A DNA stretch of 64,000 nt from Flavobacteriales bacterium. GTDB taxonomy: Bacteria > Bacteroidota > Bacteroidia > Flavobacteriales_D > Crocinitomicaceae. The position numbers and the translations under genes are program-made. The DNA lies in the NCBI GenBank assembly GCA_018883325.1, contig VEQH01000001.1, forward strand, positions 62,001 through 126,000, written 5' to 3'. The notes beneath the pieces were generated by a model. The model did no database searches, had not been told where the DNA came from, and was given only the letters and a program-made list of their open reading frames with translations. How positions within the stretch are numbered: position 1 is the first letter of the stretch; the number at the start of each line of letters is the position of its first letter. Positions 58,088 through 64,000 of this stretch are shown here, piece by piece.

Positions 58088-58609
58088 TTATGCTCTTTCT
58101 TCGAGCGTTTTAAGGATACCTGCAATTTTACTTCCAGCACCTGTAAGACCAGATAATACATTCTTAGCAGGACTTTGTAACAATCCGATGATTTCACCAA
58201 CCAATTCTTCTTTGCTTTTCAACGATTCAAGAACTGATAACTGATTGTCACCAATAAACACTGCTTCATCAATGTATGCACCTTTCAAGATTGGTTTTGC
58301 GTTTTTCTTACGAAAATCTGCAATCAATTTTGCTGGAGCGTTTGCAACTTCACTGAACATTACTGAAGTAGAACCTTTCAATGTATCTCTCAATCCACCG
58401 AAATCTTTTCCTTCAACACGATCCATTGCTTTTTCTAACAAAGCATTTTTAACCACTCGCATTTGGATGTTAGATTGAAAACATCTTCTACGAAGCGTGT
58501 TAATAGTATCAACTGTTAATTCTGCAGTATCTGTTAAATAAACAACATTGTTCGCTGTTAAATCAGCTGCCAAATCGTCTATGTATTTTGCTTTTTCTTC
58601 TCTTGTCAT
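58088..58609 (-). CDS. rplJ: 50S ribosomal protein L10
   Basis: A 173-residue stalk-base protein. MTREEKAKYIDDLAADLTANNVVYLTDTAELTVDTINTLRR matches the RNA-binding N-terminal domain, LKGSTSVMFSEVANAPAKLIADFRK the middle, and the last 30 residues form the helix that binds L7/L12 dimers. It is only 11 bases from rplA, so there is no room for a classical L10 leader directly ahead of it. Confidence 0.97.
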   Translation of the reverse strand: MTREEKAKYIDDLAADLTANNVVYLTDTAELTVDTINTLRRRCFQSNIQMRVVKNALLEKAMDRVEGKDFGGLRDTLKGSTSVMFSEVANAPAKLIADFRKKNAKPILKGAYIDEAVFIGDNQLSVLESLKSKEELVGEIIGLLQSPAKNVLSGLTGAGSKIAGILKTLEERA

Positions 58610-58620
58610 TTTCTTAAGTA

Positions 58621-59316
58621 TTAAGCATTAACAGACTTAGCGTCAATTTGAATACCAGGACTCATTGTTGCGCTTAGATAAACACTTTTGATGTAAGTAC
58701 CTTTTGCAGCTGATGGTTTCAACTTGATTAAAGTTTGAATCAATTCATGAGCATTCTCACGGATTTTTTCTCCTTCAAAACTAGTTTTACCTATAGAAGA
58801 GTGAATGATACCGTATTTATCAACTTTAAAGTCGATTTTACCAGCTTTCACTTCTTGCACTGCTTTACCTACTTCCATTGTTACAGTTCCAGTTTTTGGA
58901 TTCGGCATTAATCCACGAGGTCCTAAAATACGACCTAATGCACCAACTTTACCCATTACTGAAGGCATAGTAATAATTACGTCAACTGATGTCCATCCTG
59001 CTTTAATTTTAGCAATATAGTCATCTAAACCAACGAAATCAGCACCTGCTTCAACTGCTTCAGCTTCTTTGTCTGGCGTACACAAAACAAGAACCTTAAC
59101 ATCTTTACCTGTACCATGTGGAAGGGCTACTGTACCTCTTACCATTTGATTTGCTTTTCTAGGATCTACACCTAAACGTACACAAATATCAACGGAAGCA
59201 TCAAATTTAGTGGTTGAAATACCTTTTACCAAATCACATGCTTCTGTTAGAGTGTAAGCTTTTGACAAATCAAATTTTGCCAAAATCTCTTTTCTTTTCT
59301 TTGAAACTCTTTTCAT
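58621..59316 (-). CDS. rplA: 50S ribosomal protein L1
   Basis: A 231-residue protein of the L1 stalk. Landmarks are [42 protein letters not shown], the signature [19 protein letters not shown], and the end [26 protein letters not shown]. It lies 9 bases downstream of rplK. In other bacteria L1 represses its own operon by binding the mRNA; whether that holds here is not visible. Confidence 0.98.
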   Translation of the reverse strand: MKRVSKKRKEILAKFDLSKAYTLTEACDLVKGISTTKFDASVDICVRLGVDPRKANQMVRGTVALPHGTGKDVKVLVLCTPDKEAEAVEAGADFVGLDDYIAKIKAGWTSVDVIITMPSVMGKVGALGRILGPRGLMPNPKTGTVTMEVGKAVQEVKAGKIDFKVDKYGIIHSSIGKTSFEGEKIRENAHELIQTLIKLKPSAAKGTYIKSVYLSATMSPGIQIDAKSVNA

Positions 59317-59325
59317 ACCACTAAA

Positions 59326-59772
59326 TTATTTGGATTTTGGTGCTTCACCACCTTTAACTGTAACTCCCATACTTCTTGCAGTACCTGCAACCATACGCAT
59401 CGCTGCGTCAACTGTGAAACAATTCAAATCAGGAAGTTTATCTTCAGCAATTAGACGTACTTGATCCCAAGAAATGGCACCAACTTTAACTCTATTTGGT
59501 TCAGATGAACCTTTTTTGATTTTTGTGTGTTCAATAATTTGAACAGCTGCTGGGGGAGTTTTTAAAACAAAATCAAAAGATTTATCACCGTAAACAGTGA
59601 TAACAACTGGAACAACTTTCCCCATTTTGTCTTGTGTTCTAGCATTAAACTGCTTACAAAACTCCATGATGTTCACACCTTTCGCACCTAATGCAGGACC
59701 GATTGGCGGAGATGGGTTAGCTGCACCACCTTTGACCTGTAATTTGATCAATGCTGCTACTTCTTTAGCCAT
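59326..59772 (-). CDS. rplK: 50S ribosomal protein L11
   Basis: A 148-residue protein. The N-terminal domain has the signature [29 protein letters not shown], and the C-terminal RNA-binding domain shows [20 protein letters not shown]. It forms the GTPase-associated centre with 23S rRNA. A gap of 82 bases separates it from nusG; this gap shows no clear terminator. Confidence 0.98.
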   Translation of the reverse strand: MAKEVAALIKLQVKGGAANPSPPIGPALGAKGVNIMEFCKQFNARTQDKMGKVVPVVITVYGDKSFDFVLKTPPAAVQIIEHTKIKKGSSEPNRVKVGAISWDQVRLIAEDKLPDLNCFTVDAAMRMVAGTARSMGVTVKGGEAPKSK

Positions 59773-59854
59773 ATATATAAATTTGTGTAGTCAAACGTGA
59801 GTAATTAATGGGAAGCTTTAATCATCGTTCTCACTCCTACGGGTTAATACAATT

Positions 59855-60406
59855 TTATCCTTCTTTTTCTACTTGCATGTAACTTAACTCAAGAAGATTT
59901 TTTCTACCGAAAATTTTAACCATAACTTTCAGTTTCTTTTTATCTTCATTGATTTCGTCAATTACACCAGAGAAATTATTGAACGGACCGTCGATAACTT
60001 TGACAGATTCTCCAATAACGAAAGGTATTTTTAATTCTTCTTCGTTTTCTGCTAATTCGTCAACTTTTCCAAGTATTCGATTAACTTCAGATAAACGCAT
60101 TGGAACAGGTTCTCCTCCTTTTACGGTTCCTAAAAATCCGATAACATTTGGAATTCCTTTTATAACGTGCGAAACCTCACCTACAAGTGCAGCTTCGATT
60201 AAAACATATCCTGGAAGAAAGGCTTTTTCCTTGTTTACTTTTTTTCCGTTTTGAATTTTGAAAACTTTCTCCGTTGGGATTAGAACTTGATTCACGTAAT
60301 CGTTCAACTTCATTCTAGTGATTTCCAACTCTAGGTATTCTTTCACCTTCTTCTCTTTCCCACTAACAGCGCGAACGACATACCATTTTTTAACTATTTC
60401 TCCCAT
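59855..60406 (-). CDS. nusG: Transcription termination/antitermination protein NusG
   Basis: A 183-residue protein. The NGN domain begins KWYVVRAVSGKEKKVKEYLELEI, with the GYVLIEAAL strand and VIGFLGTVKGGEPVPM. A linker and the KOW domain (FVIGESVKVIDGPFNNFSGVIDEINEDKKKLKVMVKIFGRKNLLEL) follow. It binds RNA polymerase and supports processivity and coupling. It lies 9 bases downstream of secE. Confidence 0.97.
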   Translation of the reverse strand: MGEIVKKWYVVRAVSGKEKKVKEYLELEITRMKLNDYVNQVLIPTEKVFKIQNGKKVNKEKAFLPGYVLIEAALVGEVSHVIKGIPNVIGFLGTVKGGEPVPMRLSEVNRILGKVDELAENEEELKIPFVIGESVKVIDGPFNNFSGVIDEINEDKKKLKVMVKIFGRKNLLELSYMQVEKEG

Positions 60407-60415
60407 TTGTTATTC

Positions 60416-60637
60416 TTAGAAAGTTCCGTAAATAAATCCAATTAGTCCTTTCCAAAGTGAATCAGCTTCACCTGTAATACCGAAGATATAATCCATTAAG
60501 AATATAACGAGGGAAATCAATACAGAGGATACAACTACAAGAATTGTATTATTCTGTAATTCTTTCCATGTAGGCCAAGTAACATTGTGAACCATTTCAT
60601 GGTATGTATCTTGGAAATATGTTCTAATTTTTGACAC
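60416..60637 (-). CDS. secE: Preprotein translocase subunit SecE
   Basis: A 73-residue single-pass membrane protein. The GTG at 60637 is chosen because KIRTYFQDTYHEMVHNVTWPTWKEL is the conserved cytoplasmic amphipathic helix and the hydrophobic segment follows (TILVVVSSVLISLVIFLMDYIF). A longer open frame to 60715 runs into tRNA-Trp and is not real. SecE clamps the SecY channel. The gene starts 21 bases after the tRNA end, in the conserved tuf-trnW-secE-nusG order. Confidence 0.92.
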   Translation of the reverse strand: MSKIRTYFQDTYHEMVHNVTWPTWKELQNNTILVVVSSVLISLVIFLMDYIFGITGEADSLWKGLIGFIYGTF

Positions 60638-60657
60638 GTACTTTGTATTATGTTGTG

Positions 60658-60730
60658 CACGGGCGGTAGGGCTCGAACCCACGACCAATGGTTTTGGAAA
60701 CCACCACTCTACCAACTGAGCTACACCCGT
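60658..60730 (-). tRNA. tRNA-Trp (anticodon CCA)
   Basis: The minus strand folds as a full cloverleaf of 73 bases: acceptor ACGGGTG / CGCCCGT, D-arm with AGCTCAGTTGGTAGAG, anticodon loop TTCCAAA reading CCA, and T-arm GGGTTCGAGCCC. The discriminator is G, as expected for tRNA-Trp, and no CCA end is encoded. It lies between tuf and secE. Confidence 0.96.
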
Positions 60731-60787
60731 TTAAAAAGGGGAGTTTGATTAAAAACTCCCCTAGTATTAATTTATGTTTTTTACTTA

Positions 60788-61975
60788 TTATGCTACGATT
60801 TCAGTAACCTGACCAGCACCTACAGTTCTACCACCTTCACGGATAGCGAAACGTAAACCTTTGTCCATTGCTACTGGAACGATCAATTTAACATTGATTG
60901 TAACGTTATCACCTGGCATAACCATTTCACGACCATCAGTTAAAAGGATTTCACCTGTAACGTCAGTTGTACGGAAATAGAATTGAGGACGATATTTGTT
61001 ATGGAATGGTGTGTGACGACCACCTTCTTCTTTTTTCAATACGTAGATCTCAGCTTTAAACTCTTGGTGAGGTTTAACAGATCCTGGTTTACAAATAACC
61101 ATTCCACGTTTGATTTGAGATTTCTCAATACCTCTTAATAATAAACCAACGTTATCACCTGCTTCACCACGGTCAAGGATTTTACGGAACATCTCAACAC
61201 CTGTTACAGTAGAAGTTAATTTCAATTCACCCATTCCTAAGATTTCAACTGGCTCACCTGAATTGATAACACCTGTTTCGATACGTCCTGTTGCTACTGT
61301 ACCACGACCTGTAATCGTAAATACGTCTTCAACTGGCATTAAGAAAGGCTTATCAACATCACGTGGAGGAAGTTCGATATATGTATCAACTGCATCCATT
61401 AAATCTTCAACAGTTTTAACCCATTTTTCTTCACCATTCAATGCTCCTAAAGCAGAACCTTGAATAACTGGAGCGTTGTCACCATCGTAGCTGTAGAAAG
61501 AAAGTAACTCACGTACTTCCATTTCAACTAACTCTAATAACTCAGCGTCATCAACCATATCCACTTTATTCATGAATACAACCAATCTAGGAACACCAAC
61601 TTGTTTTCCTAAAAGGATGTGCTCACGTGTTTGAGGCATTGGTCCATCAGTTGCAGCAACAACCAAAATAGCACCGTCCATTTGAGCAGCACCAGTAACC
61701 ATGTTCTTTACGTAATCCGCGTGACCTGGACAGTCAACGTGTGCGTAATGACGGTTTGCCGTTTCATACTCGATGTGAGATGTGTTAATAGTGATACCAC
61801 GTTCTTTTTCTTCAGGTGCATTGTCAATTGAAGAGAAATCACGAACTTTTGCTAATCCTTTAGAAGCTAATACGCTTGAGATAGCTGCTGTTAACGTAGT
61901 TTTACCGTGGTCAACGTGCCCGATAGTACCAATGTTAACGTGCGGTTTGGAACGGTCAAAATTTTCCTTAGCCAT
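60788..61975 (-). CDS. tuf: Elongation factor Tu
   Basis: A 395-residue GTPase delivering aminoacyl-tRNA to the ribosome. G motifs are GHVDHGKT (19-26), DCPGHADY and NKVD. The switch region reads [16 protein letters not shown], domain 2 begins after [19 protein letters not shown], and domain 3 ends [20 protein letters not shown]. The gene sits between tRNA-Thr(GGT) and tRNA-Trp in the large tRNA-tuf-secE-nusG-rpl-rpo operon. Confidence 0.98.
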   Translation of the reverse strand: MAKENFDRSKPHVNIGTIGHVDHGKTTLTAAISSVLASKGLAKVRDFSSIDNAPEEKERGITINTSHIEYETANRHYAHVDCPGHADYVKNMVTGAAQMDGAILVVAATDGPMPQTREHILLGKQVGVPRLVVFMNKVDMVDDAELLELVEMEVRELLSFYSYDGDNAPVIQGSALGALNGEEKWVKTVEDLMDAVDTYIELPPRDVDKPFLMPVEDVFTITGRGTVATGRIETGVINSGEPVEILGMGELKLTSTVTGVEMFRKILDRGEAGDNVGLLLRGIEKSQIKRGMVICKPGSVKPHQEFKAEIYVLKKEEGGRHTPFHNKYRPQFYFRTTDVTGEILLTDGREMVMPGDNVTINVKLIVPVAMDKGLRFAIREGGRTVGAGQVTEIVA

Positions 61976-62054
61976 TTTTGTTATTTGTTACTTAGTTAAT
62001 AATATACTTATTTTATAATAGATCCGATGTTCGGATTTAATCCTTTTTATCTTG

Positions 62055-62126
62055 AGCCAATGACGAGATTTGAACTCGTGGCCTCTTCCTTACCAAGGAA
62101 GCGCTCTACCCCTGAGCTACACCGGC
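62055..62126 (-). tRNA. tRNA-Thr (anticodon GGT)
   Basis: A 72-base cloverleaf on the minus strand: acceptor GCCGGTG / CATTGGC (with G-U pairs), D-arm AGCTCAGGGGTAGAGC, anticodon stem CTTCC/GGAAG with loop TTGGTAA reading GGT, T-arm GAGTTCAAATCTC. It is the last tRNA before tuf. Confidence 0.95.
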
Positions 62127-62156
62127 GCTCAATTTTATTTTTTTTCTTTGAAAGTG

Positions 62157-62229
62157 AGCGGGAGACGAGATTCGAACTCGCGACGTTCAGCTTGGAAGGC
62201 TGACGCTCTACCAACTGAGCTACTCCCGC
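62157..62229 (-). tRNA. tRNA-Gly (anticodon TCC)
   Basis: A 73-base cloverleaf on the minus strand: acceptor GCGGGAG / CTCCCGC, D-arm AGCTCAGTTGGTAGAGC, anticodon stem TCAGC/GCTGA with loop CTTCCAA reading TCC, T-arm GAGTTCGAATCTC, discriminator U. Confidence 0.96.
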
Positions 62230-62246
62230 TTTTTTAAACTTTCCTG

Positions 62247-62328
62247 TGGGGGTGGATGGACTCGAACCAACGATACCTTACGGTGACAGATTTACAGTCT
62301 GCTGCAATAGCCACTATGCGACACCCCC
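62247..62328 (-). tRNA. tRNA-Tyr (anticodon GTA)
   Basis: An 82-base class II cloverleaf on the minus strand: acceptor GGGGGTG / CACCCCC, anticodon stem CAGA/TCTG with loop CTGTAAA reading GTA, a long variable arm (CACCGTAAGGTATCG region) as expected for tRNA-Tyr, T-arm GGTTCGAGTCC, discriminator A. Confidence 0.96.
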
Positions 62329-62339
62329 AACAATTTCCG

Positions 62340-62413
62340 AGCCGATGGAGGGATTCGAACCCCCGACCAGCTGATTACAAATCAGCTGCTCTGGCCAACT
62401 GAGCTACATCGGC
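62340..62413 (-). tRNA. tRNA-Thr (anticodon TGT)
   Basis: A 74-base cloverleaf on the minus strand: acceptor GCCGATG / CATCGGC, D-arm AGCTCAGTTGGCCAGAGC, anticodon stem GCTGA/TCAGC with loop TTTGTAA reading TGT, T-arm GGGTTCGAATCCC. It is the first gene of the operon. Confidence 0.96.
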
Positions 62414-62477
62414 AAATTAATGTTGATACATCAAATAAAAGAACTTGTTTAACCCTCAACTGTTGTTTTTGGGAATG

Positions 62478-62507
62478 CAAATGTATGAATCTTTTTTTTA
62501 TCTCAAA
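62478..62507 (-). promoter_or_regulatory. Promoter of the tRNA-tuf-secE-nusG-rpl-rpo operon
   Basis: On the minus strand TTTG (62504-62507), an 18-base spacer and TACATTTG (62478-62485) match both boxes of the Bacteroidota sigma-A consensus. The predicted start, around 62471, is about 58 bases ahead of the first tRNA. It is the best promoter in the window by eye. Confidence 0.8.
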
Positions 62508-62580
62508 GAACTTTTTTAAAAATATTTTAATTTTTTTTTTCTTCTGCTCATTTTTCAAGTTAATCACTCGTTAATATATT

Positions 62581-62588
62581 TAATTTTG
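62581..62588 (+). promoter_or_regulatory. Promoter -7 box for the terminal glycosyltransferase gene
   Basis: TAATTTTG (TAnnTTTG) ends 6 bases before the TTG at 62595. It overlaps the upstream TTG at 62586, which cannot then be the start codon of this transcript. Confidence 0.45.
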
Positions 62589-62594
62589 GAAACC

Positions 62595-63713
62595 TTGAAA
62601 ATAAAAACAGCAATAGTAACAGTTTCAAACGATTTAGCAACAGACAATCGTGTTAATAAGACATGTAACGTACTGAAAGAAAGTGGATATAAAGTTATTC
62701 TCATTGGTAGAAAACGTAAAAATAGCATTCCTCTAAAGTTGCAAAATCACCAATGTATTCGCCTAAATTTATTGTTTGATAAAGGTCCTTTCTTTTATGC
62801 TGAATTAAATATTAGATTTTTCTTTTTTTTACTTTTTTCTTCCGTTGACCTCATTTTTTCGAATGATTTAGACACTTTACCTGCAGCTTTTTTGGCTCAC
62901 AAACTAAAATTTAAGTCAAAACTTGTCTATGATTCGCATGAATTGTTCACCGAAGCCCCCGAACTAGAAGGACGTTTTGTAAAAAAAATATGGGAACGAA
63001 TTGAAAAAATAATATTTCCAAAGTTGAATTATATAATTACAGTGAATGATTCGATTGCAGCAATTTTTAAGTCAAAGTACAATAAAGAATTGGTGGTCGT
63101 TCGAAATATTGGTGAACAAATAAATCTAACGAATATCAAATCGAAGGAAGAGTTGGGACTGCCTACTGATAAAAAAATTATTATTATCCAAGGTTCGGGA
63201 TTGAATGTGGAACGTGGAATTGAGGAAGCGATTGAAGCTATGTTATACGTTCATGGCGCTGTTCTTGTAATTGTAGGTGACGGAGATGTAATTCCAAACG
63301 CTAAAATCCTGGTTGAAAAACTGAAACTTTCGAGTAGAGTCTTGTTTTTTGGGAAAAGACCTTATACTGATTTAATGCAATTTACTCATTACGCAGATAT
63401 AGGTTTAGCCTTGGACAAGCCAAAATCTTTGAATTATAAATTCGCTTTACCGAATAAGCTTTTTGATTACATCAATACACAAACAGCAGTTATTTCGTCT
63501 AATTTGATTGAAATTGAGAAAATAGTAAAACGCTACGAGATTGGATGTGTGATCGAACAAACGGAACCTAAATTAATAGCATCAGCGATTAATAGCTTGA
63601 TTGAGAACCCAGAATTGTTAGCTAACTATCAAAATAATTGTAAAGCAGCAGGAAAAATTGAAAACTGGGAAAACGAAAAAATCAAAATGAAAGCACTGAT
63701 TGATGGATTGTAA
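62595..63713 (+). CDS. Glycosyltransferase family 4
   Basis: A 372-residue GT-B enzyme. The TTG at 62595 is preferred over the TTG at 62586, which overlaps a promoter box. No ATG occurs before the conserved start KTAIVTVSNDLATDNRVNKTCNVLKESGYKVILIGRKRK. The C-terminal half shows KKIIIIQGSGLNVERGIEEAIEAM, AVLVIVGDGDVIPNAKILVEKL, RVLFFGKRPYTDLMQFTHYADIGLALDKPKSLNYKFALPNKLFDYINT, the donor-binding region of this subfamily. It probably adds a sugar to a surface glycan. It is divergent from the tRNA operon and separate from the polysaccharide cluster at 22.8-28.6 kb. Confidence 0.82.
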   Translation: MKIKTAIVTVSNDLATDNRVNKTCNVLKESGYKVILIGRKRKNSIPLKLQNHQCIRLNLLFDKGPFFYAELNIRFFFFLLFSSVDLIFSNDLDTLPAAFLAHKLKFKSKLVYDSHELFTEAPELEGRFVKKIWERIEKIIFPKLNYIITVNDSIAAIFKSKYNKELVVVRNIGEQINLTNIKSKEELGLPTDKKIIIIQGSGLNVERGIEEAIEAMLYVHGAVLVIVGDGDVIPNAKILVEKLKLSSRVLFFGKRPYTDLMQFTHYADIGLALDKPKSLNYKFALPNKLFDYINTQTAVISSNLIEIEKIVKRYEIGCVIEQTEPKLIASAINSLIENPELLANYQNNCKAAGKIENWENEKIKMKALIDGL

Positions 63714-63752
63714 GGCAAAAATCAATTACATTTACTTGAAAATCAAATTAGA

Positions 63753-64000
63753 ATGAGGTTTACATCTTTATCATTAAATGCTATTCGTTCTTCAAAAGCG
63801 TACGAATTTGAAGAAAAATTAATTCAAAAAGATACCATAGGTGCAATTGATAAAATAACTGAATTTCAACCCACTTCTGAAATGGAATCTTTCCATAAAA
63901 CGACTAAAGAAATTTATTCTCACTCTTGGTTGATTAATAAATCCAGTTTAAGTATTGATGATAGTTTAGCTTTGTTTTCAATTGCTTATCAAAGTCCACG
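63753..64000 (+). CDS. Unrecognised protein (3' partial)
   Basis: An open frame of 82 codons starts at ATG 63753, 39 bases after the glycosyltransferase stop, and runs off the window. It begins MRFTSLSLNAIRSSKAYEF and continues with an acidic helical stretch (EEKLIQKDTIGAIDKITEF) and SWLINKSSLSIDDSLALFS. There is no signal peptide or membrane segment in the visible part. The same strand and short gap suggest cotranscription with the glycosyltransferase. I do not recognise the family. Confidence 0.6.
   Translation, partial: MRFTSLSLNAIRSSKAYEFEEKLIQKDTIGAIDKITEFQPTSEMESFHKTTKEIYSHSWLINKSSLSIDDSLALFSIAYQSP

Noticed and set aside
59773-59854. Possible structured leader between nusG and rplK
   Set aside because: It holds a more GC-rich word (CCCGTAGGAGTGAG on the minus strand) but I could not draw a convincing stem; it could be a conserved leader, but the sequence alone does not show it.
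60638-60715. N-terminal extension of secE
   Set aside because: It reads through the tRNA-Trp gene; the SecE family starts at the conserved KIRTYF helix.

Overview
The window looks like chromosome from a member of the Bacteroidota, most likely Flavobacteriales and perhaps close to Crocinitomicaceae/Fluviicola; the family placement is inference from gene content. The evidence is AT-rich DNA, three secreted proteins with type IX secretion (T9SS) C-terminal sorting domains, a type B ribosomal protein L31, a fused chorismate mutase/DAHP synthase, a fused IcmF acyl-CoA mutase, a serine-palmitoyltransferase-like enzyme, and many -7 boxes of the Bacteroidota form TAnnTTTG with almost no Shine-Dalgarno sequences.

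Layout. 1-10 kb: the end of a T9SS-secreted protein, a tract of degenerate repeats, rpmE2, an lpxD-like gene overlapping a GAF/SpoIIE phosphatase, a radical SAM/SPASM enzyme, a penicillin-acylase-family hydrolase, a TonB-like protein and an NhaC antiporter. Two fold-back, MITE-like elements lie here (7420-7540 and 9979-10140). 10-22.6 kb: a T9SS protein, uvrA with a likely 33-residue membrane protein convergent behind it, a MarC protein, the spt-like gene, icmF, alkB-type monooxygenase and 3-hydroxyacyl-CoA dehydrogenase; several of these suggest acyl-CoA and lipid metabolism. 22.8-28.6 kb: a tightly overlapping surface-polysaccharide operon (O-antigen polymerase/ligase, flippase, three glycosyltransferases).

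28.6-44 kb: an OmpA-family protein, glutathione peroxidase, gyrB, an 800-base gene-poor stretch, gcvH with a second TonB-like gene, a lipoprotein serine hydrolase, a T9SS esterase, a von Willebrand type D secreted protein, two response regulators without adjacent kinases, tsaB and an M23 peptidase. Between the two regulators lies a promoter-hairpin-T-tract unit at 40301-40394 that I read as a small non-coding RNA gene. 44-48.5 kb: a coiled-coil gene, zapA, rny, the fused DAHP synthase/chorismate mutase and aroA.

48.5-62.5 kb, minus strand: a membrane-anchored LuxR-type regulator, then the conserved translation/transcription operon read from right to left as tRNA-Thr(TGT), tRNA-Tyr(GTA), tRNA-Gly(TCC), tRNA-Thr(GGT), tuf, tRNA-Trp(CCA), secE, nusG, rplK, rplA, rplJ, rplL, rpoB, rpoC. 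It has a good promoter at 62478-62507 and a terminator-like hairpin between rplL and rpoB. The window ends with a glycosyltransferase and the start of an unrecognised gene. I found no CRISPR array, no intact transposase gene, no prophage and no defence island. The least explained signals are the small RNA candidate, the two fold-back elements, the small membrane protein and the repeat tract at 1106-1376.
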